Source of the DNA: Acidobacteriaceae bacterium
Lineage (GTDB): Bacteria > Acidobacteriota > Terriglobia > Terriglobales > Acidobacteriaceae
Assembly (NCBI GenBank): GCA_003132445.1
Contig: PKXU01000198.1
Location: forward strand, 1-64,000
Reading direction: 5' to 3'
DNA length: 64,000 nt
The notes under the pieces were generated by a model, which saw only the letters and a list, made by a program, of their open reading frames with translations, ran no database searches and had not been told where the DNA came from. Made by a program: the position numbers and the translations under genes. How positions within the stretch are numbered: the first letter of the stretch is position 1; each line of letters opens with the position of its first letter. Of this stretch, positions 1 to 9,716 are shown piece by piece.

Positions 1-22
1 CTGACCATGCCACTCACCCTAG

Positions 23-1562
23 GAGTGTGTCCGAGTATTCAACCGTGAACCGCTGATTTAGATTGAAACTCACAGATTCGATATGCCAAGTTTCAGAGCA
101 TGGGAAAAACCTACCGCGCCTATCTGCCAGAGCAAGATTTTCTGTTACCGCCGAGGCTGGGCGACTGGCTGCCGGAAGATCACTTGGCGTATTTCGTCTC
201 CGACGTGGTGGAGCAACTGGATCTGAGTGCCATCGAGTCGGTATACGAGGAAGAAGAGCGCGGTCAACCACCGTACCATCCGCGGATGATGACCAAGATC
301 TTGATTTATGGGTACTGTGTGGGAGTGTTTTCCTCGCGGCGGATACAGAAGAAACTGAGCGAGGATATCGGGTTTCGGGTGTTGGCAGCGGGGAACCAAC
401 CGGATTTCCGAACGATCTCGGATTTTCGCAAGTTGCATTTGAAGGCGCTGCAAGGGTTATTTGACCAAGTGTTGCAGATCGCGTTGCAGGCGGGGACGAT
501 GAAGCTGGGACGGGTGGTGTTGGATGGGAGCAAAGTGAAAGCCAACGCGAGCAAACACAAGGCGATGAGTTACGGGCGGATGAAGGAAGAAGAAAAGCGA
601 TTAAAAGAAGAGGTGAAGCGGTTATTGGAGCAGGCCGAGGCCACGGATGCAGAAGAGGATACGCGCTACGGACGGGATAGAACAGGAGATGAACTGCCAG
701 CGGAGCTGGGGCGACGGGAGACGCGACTGAAGCGGATCCAGGAAGCCAAACGGGCCCTGGAAGAGCGAGCGAGAGAGGAAGCCAAGAGTAAGGACGAGGC
801 GGAGGAGAAGGCCAAGCCCAAAGCCAAGATGCAATATAACTTCACGGATCCGGAGTCGCGCATCATGCCCGGGGCAGACGGATTTGTGCAAGCCTACAAC
901 ACGCAGATTGCGGTGGAACCGGATTTCCAGTGGATTGTGGGGCAGAAAGTGACCCAGGCCACCAATGACAAGCAACAGCTGGTGCCCACCGTGAAAGCGG
1001 TCGAGGAGCAAGCGGGGCAGAAGCCGCAAGAAGTCATGACCGACAGTGGGTATTGCTCGGAGGCGAATCTGCAGTATCTGGAGAAGAAAAAGATCGAAGG
1101 CTTCATTGCCACCGACAAGGAGTCTTATCGTGACCGTCAGCAGCCGGGCCCGCGGGGACCGCTACCGCAGGGAGCGACGCGGGTGGACCGCATGCGACGG
1201 AAACTGCAGACCAAGGTGGGAGCGGCCATCTACTCCAAGCGTAAAACGGTGGTGGAGCCGGTGTTTGGACAGATCAAACAAGCGCGCGGCTTCCGGCAAT
1301 TTCTCTTGCGTGGTCTGCAGAAGGTGCAAGGCGAGTGGGCCATGATCTGTCTCACGCACAACATTCTGAAGTTACATCGGCTCTGCTATGGATCGAGCTA
1401 GAAACGACCAAGAAAGGCCACTCATAAAGGTGAGAGCTGCACTCGTGAAGCCCTTCTCCAAGCATTGCTCCGAGCTTCATGGGGTGAACTCTGACGGGCT
1501 GTGTTCACAATTCGGTTCTCGGCTGCTGAAGCAGCTTTCAAAAGCAATTCTCGGACGGACTC
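23..1562 (+). mobile_element. IS1182-like insertion sequence, apparently complete
   Basis: Imperfect terminal inverted repeats cctaggagtgtgtccgagtatt (18-39) and aattctcggacggactcctagg (1546-1567; reverse complement cctaggagtccgtccgagaatt, 19/22 identical); CTAG at both edges (19-22, 1563-1566); intact transposase inside. Confidence 0.88.
100..1401 (+). CDS. IS1182-family transposase
   Basis: 433 aa; N-terminal YRAYLPEQDFLLPPRLGDWLPEDHLAYF, central VVLDGSKVKANASKHKAMSYGRM, C-terminal KTVVEPVFGQIKQARGFRQFLLRG typical of the DDE transposase of this family. Confidence 0.93.
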   Translation: MGKTYRAYLPEQDFLLPPRLGDWLPEDHLAYFVSDVVEQLDLSAIESVYEEEERGQPPYHPRMMTKILIYGYCVGVFSSRRIQKKLSEDIGFRVLAAGNQPDFRTISDFRKLHLKALQGLFDQVLQIALQAGTMKLGRVVLDGSKVKANASKHKAMSYGRMKEEEKRLKEEVKRLLEQAEATDAEEDTRYGRDRTGDELPAELGRRETRLKRIQEAKRALEERAREEAKSKDEAEEKAKPKAKMQYNFTDPESRIMPGADGFVQAYNTQIAVEPDFQWIVGQKVTQATNDKQQLVPTVKAVEEQAGQKPQEVMTDSGYCSEANLQYLEKKKIEGFIATDKESYRDRQQPGPRGPLPQGATRVDRMRRKLQTKVGAAIYSKRKTVVEPVFGQIKQARGFRQFLLRGLQKVQGEWAMICLTHNILKLHRLCYGSS

Positions 1563-1588
1563 CTAGGCCGATGGTAAAATTGTAGTCA

Positions 1589-2452
1589 GTGAAGATTTCC
1601 CGGCCTCCTATTCGATTGCTGGCGACCGACATCGACGGCACGCTGCTCAATCCACAATTTCATGTTTCCGAGGGTGATCTGCTGGCGTTGCGCCGGGCGC
1701 ACGCGGCGGGCATTGAAATTGTGCTCGTCACCGGGCGCAGGCACACGTTCGCTCTGCCCATCGCGCAGCAGCTTGGATTTGATTTATGGCTCATCAGTTC
1801 GAATGGTGCGGTCACGCGTTCGCTTGGGGGCGAAACTTTTCATCGCGACCTGATGCCTGCGGAAACTTGCCGCAAGCTTTGCCGCGCAATGCCAGAGTTT
1901 CGCGGCTCTACCGTTCTTACGTTCGACAAAGAAACCAAGGGCGCGATCGTGCTCGAACGCCTCGACGAACTCGGCTCCAGCATCCGCCGCTGGCTCGAGA
2001 AAAATCGGGAGTACATCGAGTTCGTAATTCCGATCGAAGACGCGCTGGTGAGCGATCCGGTGCAGACCATGTTTTGCGGGACTATGGCGCGCATGGCACA
2101 GGCGTTGCGCGCGCTCGAAAACACAGGCATGGACGGGGCGGTGACCGTATTGCGAACGGAATATCCGGAGCGCGATTTGTCGATGATCGATGTGCTCAAT
2201 GCGGGCTGCTCCAAAGGACATGCGCTGAAGCGCTGGGCCGCCCATCGGGGTTACCGGCGGGAAGAGGTCATGGCCATCGGTGACAATCATAATGACATCG
2301 AAATGCTTGAGTTTGCCGGCCATCCGTTTATCATGGGAAATGCGTGCGCTGAATTGCGTGGACGCGGCTGGACCGTGACCCGGGGCAACGACGCGTGCGG
2401 CATTGCCGCAGCGGTAGATTTGGCGCTGGGCGCGGAAACGCTGGTAGTGTGA
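1589..2452 (+). CDS. Cof-type HAD-IIB family hydrolase
   Basis: LLATDIDGTLLNPQFHVSEGDLLALRRAHAAGIEIVLVTGR and MAIGDNHNDIEMLEFAGHPFIMGNA motifs. Confidence 0.93.
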   Translation: MKISRPPIRLLATDIDGTLLNPQFHVSEGDLLALRRAHAAGIEIVLVTGRRHTFALPIAQQLGFDLWLISSNGAVTRSLGGETFHRDLMPAETCRKLCRAMPEFRGSTVLTFDKETKGAIVLERLDELGSSIRRWLEKNREYIEFVIPIEDALVSDPVQTMFCGTMARMAQALRALENTGMDGAVTVLRTEYPERDLSMIDVLNAGCSKGHALKRWAAHRGYRREEVMAIGDNHNDIEMLEFAGHPFIMGNACAELRGRGWTVTRGNDACGIAAAVDLALGAETLVV

Positions 2453-2456
2453 GAAA

Positions 2457-2484
2457 GTCGTTGGTCGTTCGTCGTTAGTCGTTA
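2457..2484 (+). repeat. Heptamer tandem repeat (GTCGTTN)x4
   Basis: gtcgttg gtcgttc gtcgtta gtcgtta read directly between the HAD stop and the next ATG. Confidence 0.8.
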
Positions 2485-2489
2485 GCGAA

Positions 2490-3374
2490 ATGCAAGGCTT
2501 GATTTCAATTCGGTTGCGTCTTGGCGTTCTGGTGGCGCTGGCGTTGGCTGCGCTTCCCTGTTTCTCTGCGGAGGTTGCGGTGTTGCGCAACGGCTTTTCG
2601 ATCCGGCATGAACGGCGCGAAGTGGTTGGAGATGTCACGCGATTGTATGTCAGCGCGGATGGATCAAGTTTTGTAGATGTCCCCACTACAGAGATTGAAC
2701 ATTTTGAGGCTGTGCAGGATTTGCCGGCTTCGGGCTCTCGGCTTTCGGCTTCCGGAGTGGAGTCACAATCCCCACCCTTCGACAAGCTCAGGGCAGGCCT
2801 TCTCGCAAAGGACGCGATAAATGGGGCACACAGAGCATCGCTTGGCTTCGCCCCGAATGTGATCAATCTGAACGACGTGGTCAGTTCGGCGAGCGGTCGT
2901 TATCAATTAGATCCTGACCTTGTAAATAGCGTGATCAAAGCGGAGAGCGGATTCAAAGTACGCGCCTTATCCCCCAAAGGCGCGCAAGGGCTGATGCAGC
3001 TGATGCCTGGAACGGCATCGGAACTGGGCGTGCCCAATGCCTTCGATCCGCAGGCGAATGTAGAAGGCGGTACGAAATATTTGCGCGAACTTCTGGAGCG
3101 TTACAACTTTGATCTGGTGAAAGCGCTGGCCGCGTACAACGCCGGACCGCAGCGCGTGGAGCAATATAACGGCGTGCCTCCTTATTACGAGACTCGGGCG
3201 TATGTTGCCCGGGTCGTAAGAGATTTCAATAAGAAGAAGGCGGCGCAACAGAACGTGGCCGCAAATTCCGGTACGAAATCCGGCGCGCCCAAACGGACGG
3301 GCGTGAAGACTTCGACTGCTACGAGTAAAGCGCAAAGTTCCACGAAAGTAATCGCGGTACAAACCAGCCAATAG
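2490..3374 (+). CDS. Lytic transglycosylase (SLT domain) protein
   Basis: Signal peptide-like N-terminus; VKAESGFKVRALSPKGAQGLMQLMPGTASELGV...AAYNAGPQRVEQYNGVPPYYETRAYVARV. Confidence 0.92.
   Translation: MQGLISIRLRLGVLVALALAALPCFSAEVAVLRNGFSIRHERREVVGDVTRLYVSADGSSFVDVPTTEIEHFEAVQDLPASGSRLSASGVESQSPPFDKLRAGLLAKDAINGAHRASLGFAPNVINLNDVVSSASGRYQLDPDLVNSVIKAESGFKVRALSPKGAQGLMQLMPGTASELGVPNAFDPQANVEGGTKYLRELLERYNFDLVKALAAYNAGPQRVEQYNGVPPYYETRAYVARVVRDFNKKKAAQQNVAANSGTKSGAPKRTGVKTSTATSKAQSSTKVIAVQTSQ
2775..2799 (+). repeat. REP-like unit CCCTTCGACAAGCTCAGGGCAGGCC inside CDS
   Basis: Translates as PFDKLRAG in the linker of the transglycosylase; a related unit is found at 14765-14789 in an intergenic repeat. 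Confidence 0.65.
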
Positions 3375-3477
3375 CACCAGCCGCAATCCAGAAAGTGAAG
3401 GCCAGTCTCCATCGCGTCGATGGACTACCGGTGAGTTTATTGACGTCTAAAGATAGGGACGCGCTTTAGTAAAGAGA

Positions 3478-3675
3478 TCAACGGCTCTTCTCGTTTGAGC
3501 AGATCCAAGTAAGGGCGAATGCCACAAGCACACAATCGCCGAACCCAAACGCGAGCAGGAAAACGAATCGGAACTGCTCGACAAGAGGTCGCGCGGCGAT
3601 GACTAGAGGTACTTGAAGGACGCTGAGCAGAATCACTGTCTGCCAAAATCGGTTCTGCTTCGCACCAGCCACCAA
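3478..3675 (-). CDS. Possible small membrane protein (65 aa)
   Basis: Two hydrophobic segments (FWQTVILLSVLQVPLVIAA; FVFLLAFGFGDCVLVAFALTWI) in an otherwise empty 500-bp gap; no recognised family. Confidence 0.3.
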   Translation of the reverse strand: MVAGAKQNRFWQTVILLSVLQVPLVIAARPLVEQFRFVFLLAFGFGDCVLVAFALTWICSNEKSR

Positions 3676-3875
3676 GTTTTGCGTTGCTTCGTTTCGAGCC
3701 GACTCACGTGCCTAGAATACCTCCGCCTTGGTAACAAGCGTAATGGCCTATCAAAGGTCCGCTTAGGGACTTTTCAATGCTCCCAAGGTTTGACCCCTTC
3801 AGCTTGGTCATTTACCTTTGAAACTGCCGTTTCCCGCTTCGCATTGCGAGCGTTGCGGCGCGTTTCCTCTACTTC

Positions 3876-4943
3876 ATGGACAAAAAGCGAATTCTGGCCA
3901 GCGCGGTCGTGTTCCTGATCCTTGCCATTCTGGTTTACCTGCAATACCGGCACTGGCGAAGCTTCGACTGGGGAACGTTTTGGAACCAGATTCACCGCAT
4001 AAAAAAGATTCACGTATTGCATGCCATCATTTTGGTTTATGCGGCATACGTTCTGCGCGCGTTGCGGTGGAAGATTTTTTTGCGGCCGGTGCGGCCGAAG
4101 GTAAAGACCCTCGAGCTCGTTCCTCCGATGATGATCGGGTTCACCGGGCTGGCCCTGCTGGGGCGAGCCGGCGAATTTATTCGTCCTTATCTGGTGGCGC
4201 GTCGCACTAATCTATCGTTTTCTTCGCAATTAGGAGTGTGGGCAGTAGAACGCGTCTTTGACGTGGGCGCATTCGCAGTGCTGATTGTACTGGCGATTTT
4301 CCTGCCGAGCGCGCTGCAATCGATTCCGCATCCGGAATACTATCGCCAGTTTCGCGATGCGGGATTTGTGCTGGTCGTGGGAGTGACGGTGGCGGCCGCG
4401 GCGGCGGTAATGATCAGCCGCAGCGGCGAAGCGATTGCGCAGTGGATCGAGAAGCGCTTCGCCCATTTATCTTCCGGGCTCGGACATCGCCTGGCACAGC
4501 GGGTACGCGAGTTTGGCAGCGGCTTGAAAACCATCCACAGTCCCGTGTCGCTGTTGTGGCTGACGTTGCTCTCGATGGTCGTCTGGTATGTGACGGCGCT
4601 GGCTTATAAGGAAGTCACGCACTCCTATGGCGTGGACGCGCTCGAAATTCCAGTCTCGCAGTTGCTGATTTTGATGGGCGCGAGCATGGCAGGGTCGATG
4701 CTGCAGTTGCCTGCGGTGGGCGGCGGATCGCAGATGGCAACCATTGCCACACTCTCGGCCGTATTCGATGTGCCGCCGGAGATGGCGGCCAGTTGCGGAA
4801 TTCTGCTTTGGCTGGTGACATTCGCGTCCGTCGTGCCCACGGGGCTGTTTCTGGCACACCGTGAAAGATTGTCGTTACGAAAATTGTCGGCGGAGAGTCA
4901 TCGCGCCGAGGAAGCGGAAACGCAACAACCGCTACAGCCGTGA
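3876..4943 (+). CDS. Lysylphosphatidylglycerol synthase TM region/UPF0104-type flippase-like membrane protein
   Basis: 355 aa, multiple TM helices, LRALRWKIFLRPVRPKVKTLELVPPMMIGFTGLALLGRAGEFIRPYLVARR and LQLPAVGGGSQMA motifs. Confidence 0.85.
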   Translation: MDKKRILASAVVFLILAILVYLQYRHWRSFDWGTFWNQIHRIKKIHVLHAIILVYAAYVLRALRWKIFLRPVRPKVKTLELVPPMMIGFTGLALLGRAGEFIRPYLVARRTNLSFSSQLGVWAVERVFDVGAFAVLIVLAIFLPSALQSIPHPEYYRQFRDAGFVLVVGVTVAAAAAVMISRSGEAIAQWIEKRFAHLSSGLGHRLAQRVREFGSGLKTIHSPVSLLWLTLLSMVVWYVTALAYKEVTHSYGVDALEIPVSQLLILMGASMAGSMLQLPAVGGGSQMATIATLSAVFDVPPEMAASCGILLWLVTFASVVPTGLFLAHRERLSLRKLSAESHRAEEAETQQPLQP

Positions 4944-4979
4944 AGCTTGCTTGGGCTGGTTAACGTTAAGAGGCCTGTT

Positions 4980-6500
4980 TCACTGCTGAATCGCTGTATC
5001 CGTCGACGATGGTTTTTTCGAGACTTGCTGAGGACTTGGCAGTTGTGATTGATCCCAACCCCCGCCTAGAGCCTCCACCAGCGCCACGGCCGATGTCATT
5101 TCCTCCACCTGAAGGTTATTCAGAGTCTGCTGGTCCGAGATTAGCGTGGTCTGCGCAACCAGCACGTCGACGTAAGGATCGATGCCGGTCTGATAGCGAG
5201 CCTCTTCGAGGGTGAGATTGGTTTGCGCGAAGGCGACCGCCTGCTCCTCCTGCTGAATCTCCTGAGACAAGATGCGCACTTCGGCAAGAGCGTCTTCGAC
5301 TTGTTGAAACGCGGTGAGCACCGTCTGGCGATAGGCGGCCAGATCGGCATTATAAGTGGCAACATATTGCTGGACCGTAGCGCGGCGCAAGCCGGCATCG
5401 AAGATGGTCTCAGAGATGTCGGCCCCAACGGAAAAAAAACGGCTGGGCCATGCCAATAAGTTACCGAGAGCTGAACTTTCAAATCCGGCTTCCCCGCTCA
5501 ACGTGAGATTGGGATAGTAAGCGGCGTAAGCGATGCCGATGGTCGCGTTCGCTTCCGCCATGAGGCGTTCCGCGGCGGCAATGTCAGGACGCCGCTGAAG
5601 CAATTCTGACGGCACTCCGATTGGGATTGGAGGCGCGGCAGTCACCATTGGTTTCACCGGAATGGAGAATCCTGAGGCTGGCTTGCCAACCAGCATTGCG
5701 ATTGCGTGTTCATACTGGTCGCGCGCGATAGCTACATTGGTGGCGCCAGCCTCTGCGCTCTGCAAAGCGGTTTCGGCTTCGACTACGGAAATCTGAGTCG
5801 TGATACCGGTTTGATATTGAGCCTGAGTGAGTTCGAGCTCTTTCTGGTCGGCCACTACGGTATCGTTGTAGAGCTTTTGCAGTTCGTCTTGTCCGCGAAT
5901 CTCGAAAAAATACTGAGCGAGGGCGGCTTGCTCGGTGAGGCGTTCGTTCTCCAGATCGGCCGCGCTGACCTGCGCCGCGTAGCGGGCCTGGCGTACGGTG
6001 TTGCGAACCTTACCCCAAAGATCCGGCTCCCACGAGGCTTCGAGAGGCAGCGAATAAATGGTGCTCTGCGCACTAAACGCTGTGCCAGTGCCGTTGGCGC
6101 TCACGGTGGTGCTTCCGCTGAGGTTTTGCGAAAGTTTAGAGTGAGTGACCGATGGAGCCGCCGAGAGTGTGGGGAAATATTGCGCGCGGGCTTCGCGCAC
6201 AACCGCGCGAGCTTCCATAAAGTTTTCGAAATATTGTTTGATGTTCTGGTTGTTGATATTCAGTTGCTCTTCCAGCGCGTTCAGTTCGGAATCGCCGAAG
6301 ATTTCCCACCATTTGCCGCGCAACTTTGCATCGGAAGGCTGCGCGATGGTCCAGGCACGGTTTCCTGGATATTGGCTGGGAGACTCTTTGTAAGCGGGAG
6401 CGGGAGACTGCGTGACAGGGGGATGATATTTCGGCCCGACGACGCAGCCGCAAAGAATTAACGAGAGCGCAGCCGCCATCAGAGTCGGAATGGGAGTCAT
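4980..6500 (-). CDS. Efflux transporter outer membrane factor (OprM/NodT family lipoprotein)
   Basis: Lipobox LSLILCGC then VVGPKYHPP; TolC-like repeats; start chosen at MTPIPTLMAAALSL; last gene of RND operon. Confidence 0.9.
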   Translation of the reverse strand: MTPIPTLMAAALSLILCGCVVGPKYHPPVTQSPAPAYKESPSQYPGNRAWTIAQPSDAKLRGKWWEIFGDSELNALEEQLNINNQNIKQYFENFMEARAVVREARAQYFPTLSAAPSVTHSKLSQNLSGSTTVSANGTGTAFSAQSTIYSLPLEASWEPDLWGKVRNTVRQARYAAQVSAADLENERLTEQAALAQYFFEIRGQDELQKLYNDTVVADQKELELTQAQYQTGITTQISVVEAETALQSAEAGATNVAIARDQYEHAIAMLVGKPASGFSIPVKPMVTAAPPIPIGVPSELLQRRPDIAAAERLMAEANATIGIAYAAYYPNLTLSGEAGFESSALGNLLAWPSRFFSVGADISETIFDAGLRRATVQQYVATYNADLAAYRQTVLTAFQQVEDALAEVRILSQEIQQEEQAVAFAQTNLTLEEARYQTGIDPYVDVLVAQTTLISDQQTLNNLQVEEMTSAVALVEALGGGWDQSQLPSPQQVSKKPSSTDTAIQQ

Positions 6501-6617
6501 CGCGCAGTGCCCGACTTTTCGCCCGAAATTATTTGTGTCCATAAATATTTTGCCTAACGTTCCTGCGAAATCGCAGTTTGCTTCGCTCCAGCCTCTGACC
6601 ATCCGCCCCACCACCAA

Positions 6618-9600
6618 TTACGTCGCTAGCGGGGCCGGAGCGGAACGCCGCTCTCTTCTTCGCTCCAGGCGCAGCCGCATACGATCAAACTCCAAATATA
6701 CGACCGGGGTGGTATAGAGCGTGAGCAGCTGGCTCAAGATCAGTCCCCCGACAATGGTAATACCCAGCGGACGGCGAAGCTCATACCCTGTGCCCGTGCC
6801 CATCGCCAACGGTAAAGCGCCCAACAGAGCAGCCATTGTGGTCATCAGAATGGGCCGGAAGCGCAACATGCTCGCTTCAAAAATCGAGTCGATCGGTTTC
6901 TTTCCTTCCTCTCGCTCAGCCTGCAGAGCAAAATCGATCATCATGATGGCATTTTTTTTCACGATTCCGATCAGTAGTACGATGCCGATGATCGAGATAA
7001 TGTTGAGATCCTGCTTGAAGAGAATCAGGGCAAACATGGCGCCCACGCTCGCCGATGGCAGCGTGGAGATGATGGTCAGAGGATGGACCAGACTTTCATA
7101 CAAAATGCCGAGGACGATGTAGACGGCCAGCAATGCCGTTACTACTAGAATCGGTTCGGTGCCGAGAGACTGTTGGTAAGCCAGAAGCGTGCCGGCAAAA
7201 AAGCCTTGCATGGTGGAGGGCATGCCGAGTTGCTTTTGCGCCTGGTCGATGGCCAAGGTGGCATCGCTGAGTGACACATTGGGGGCAAGGTTGAACGATA
7301 CCGTGACCGAAGGAAACAATCCGGTATGGTTGATCGCGAGTGGAGTGGTATTGGCTTGACCCTGGGTCACCGTGAGCAGCGGAATGTTGTGTCCGGCGGA
7401 AGTATTGAAATAAACATCCTTCAATCCTTCCGGAGTCTGCCAAAACTGCGGAGCGACCTCGAGGACCACATAATATTGATTGAACTGGGTATAGATGATG
7501 GACACTTCAGACTGCCCGAATGCGCCATACAACTCCGAGTCGAGAGCCTGCGCGGTGAGACCGAGTTTCGCCGCGGTGGGGCGGTCATAGGTCAGCATAT
7601 AGTCCAGGCCGCCGTTCTGCTGGTCTGAGCTTACATCCTGAAAACCAGGCAGATGCTGCATGCGATTTAAAAGGGTTGGCCCCCATTTGATCAGGTCTTC
7701 AACGGTATCGGATTGAATGGTGTATTGGTACATCGCATTGCTGGATCGGCCGCCAATGCGCAAGTCCTGCACGGATTGAAGGAACGCGGAAGCGACGGGC
7801 AGCCGACTCAGCTGCGGACGGAGGCGGTTAATAATTTGCGTGGCACTGACTTTGCGCTCGTTCAGCGGCTTGAGCGCGACATAAACGAAGCCGGTATTGG
7901 TGGCGCCGTTGCCGCCGGTAAAGGCAATCACATTGGCGACTCCAGGATCGTTCTTAATGACTGCGCCAATCTGCCGGATAGAAGTTTCCATCGCGGGGAA
8001 GGATGAATCCTGAGGGCCGCGAACTGACCCCACAATGGCTCCCGTGTCCTCCACCGGGAAGAAGCCTTTGGGGATCTTAATGATCAGTACGACATTTAAC
8101 GCAATCGTAATGAACAGTACAAGCAGAGTGAGGACAGGATGATCGAGCACCCAATGCAGGCTGCCGCGATATAGCGACAGCACCCAATCGAAAGCTCTCT
8201 CGCTCGCCATGTAAAGGCGGCCATGTTTTTCGTTGCGCTCGTCCTTTAAGAGATAGGCGCACATCATGGGTGTAGTCGTCAGCGAGATCAGCATCGAAAC
8301 AAAGACGGCAGTCGAAAGAGTGACAGCAAACTCGCGGAAGAGACGGCCTACGATTCCTCCCATCATCAAGAGAGGAATAAACACGGCGATGAGCGAGATG
8401 CTGATAGTAAAGACGGTGAAACCGATTTCCTCCGCGCCTTTCAATGCGGCGGCAAAGGGCGCCATGCCGCCTTCCAGATGGCGCGCAATATTCTCCATTA
8501 CCACGATGGCGTCATCGACCACGAAGCCGGTGGCAATGGTCATCGCCATCAGCGAAAGATTGTCGATGCTGTAGCCGAACAGATACATCACGGCAAAGGT
8601 GCCCACCAGCGAGACCGGGACGGCGACACTGGGAATGAGAGTGGCGCGGCCATTGCGCAGGAAAACAAACACCACCATGACCACCAAGAAGATGGAGATG
8701 ACGAGCGTCCTCTCTACATCGTCGACCGAAGCACGAATCGTGGTCGTGCGGTCGAGAACGATCGTCACGTCGATGCCGAGAGGAATCGATGCCTCAATCG
8801 ACGGCAGTTGAGCCCGGATGCGATCGACGGTATCGATGATGTTGGCTCCGGGCTGACGGTAGATAATGACCGTGACGGCACGCTTGCCATTCAAATAGCC
8901 CGCCGCACGGATGTTCTGGACGGAGTCTGTTACCTCGGCGACATCGGAGAGATGAATGGCTGCGCCGTTGTGATAGCCGACGACGAGCGGCTTATAATCC
9001 GCAGCCAGCGAGATCTGATCGTTGGCCACAATATCCATGGTCACGTTGCCATTCGTGATTTGGCCTTTGGCCAGGTCGGAGTTTTGCAGGCTCAACACCG
9101 ACTGCAGATTCGAAAGCGTAAGTCCATAGCTGCTGAGTTGCGTGGGATTCACGTCCACGCGAACGGAGGGCAATGCTCCGCCGCCGACCGTGACCTGGCC
9201 CACGCCCTGGATCTGCGACAACTTCTGCATCACCACCGTGGAAGCTTCGTCATACAGTTTGGCCGCGCCGAATTTGTCTGAGGTTAAACCCAGAATCATG
9301 ATCGGCGCGTCGGCGGGATTGACTTTGCGATAGAAGGGATTGCTCGGCAGGTTGGCGGGCAGATACGTGCGCGCCGCATTAATGGCAGCCTCGACGTCGC
9401 GCGCCGCGCCATCAATATTGCGGGAGAGGTCGAATTGAATCGTGATCCCAGTGCTGCCCAGAGTGCTGGCAGAGGTCATCTCGGTGACGCCAGCGATGTG
9501 ACCGAACTGCCGCTCCAGGGGAGTGGCGACGGAGGAGGCCATGATCGCGGCGCTGGCTCCGGGCAAGCTGGCGTTGACGGAAATGGTTGGAAAGTCCACC

Positions 9601-9716
9601 TCTGGCAGCGGGGCGACGGGCAGGACTTCAAATCCAATCGCCCCGGCAAGCGCAACGGCCAAGGTAAGCAGAGTGGTAGCCACCGGCCGGCGAATGAAAG
9701 GTGCGGAAATATTCAT
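6618..9716 (-). CDS. mdtC: RND efflux permease (MdtC-like)
   Basis: 1032 aa; [45 protein letters not shown]; full RND topology; start overlaps upstream stop by 4 nt. Confidence 0.9.
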   Translation of the reverse strand: MNISAPFIRRPVATTLLTLAVALAGAIGFEVLPVAPLPEVDFPTISVNASLPGASAAIMASSVATPLERQFGHIAGVTEMTSASTLGSTGITIQFDLSRNIDGAARDVEAAINAARTYLPANLPSNPFYRKVNPADAPIMILGLTSDKFGAAKLYDEASTVVMQKLSQIQGVGQVTVGGGALPSVRVDVNPTQLSSYGLTLSNLQSVLSLQNSDLAKGQITNGNVTMDIVANDQISLAADYKPLVVGYHNGAAIHLSDVAEVTDSVQNIRAAGYLNGKRAVTVIIYRQPGANIIDTVDRIRAQLPSIEASIPLGIDVTIVLDRTTTIRASVDDVERTLVISIFLVVMVVFVFLRNGRATLIPSVAVPVSLVGTFAVMYLFGYSIDNLSLMAMTIATGFVVDDAIVVMENIARHLEGGMAPFAAALKGAEEIGFTVFTISISLIAVFIPLLMMGGIVGRLFREFAVTLSTAVFVSMLISLTTTPMMCAYLLKDERNEKHGRLYMASERAFDWVLSLYRGSLHWVLDHPVLTLLVLFITIALNVVLIIKIPKGFFPVEDTGAIVGSVRGPQDSSFPAMETSIRQIGAVIKNDPGVANVIAFTGGNGATNTGFVYVALKPLNERKVSATQIINRLRPQLSRLPVASAFLQSVQDLRIGGRSSNAMYQYTIQSDTVEDLIKWGPTLLNRMQHLPGFQDVSSDQQNGGLDYMLTYDRPTAAKLGLTAQALDSELYGAFGQSEVSIIYTQFNQYYVVLEVAPQFWQTPEGLKDVYFNTSAGHNIPLLTVTQGQANTTPLAINHTGLFPSVTVSFNLAPNVSLSDATLAIDQAQKQLGMPSTMQGFFAGTLLAYQQSLGTEPILVVTALLAVYIVLGILYESLVHPLTIISTLPSASVGAMFALILFKQDLNIISIIGIVLLIGIVKKNAIMMIDFALQAEREEGKKPIDSIFEASMLRFRPILMTTMAALLGALPLAMGTGTGYELRRPLGITIVGGLILSQLLTLYTTPVVYLEFDRMRLRLERRRERRSAPAPLAT

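Noticed and set aside
1784-2866. 360-aa minus-strand ORF across the HAD and transglycosylase genes
   Set aside because: Antisense shadow of two well-supported plus-strand genes; composition is Arg/His-rich without a recognisable domain.
8478-9281. 267-aa plus-strand ORF inside the MdtC-like gene
   Set aside because: Antisense shadow of a conserved RND permease; His/Asp/Arg-rich pattern typical of reverse frames in GC-rich genes.
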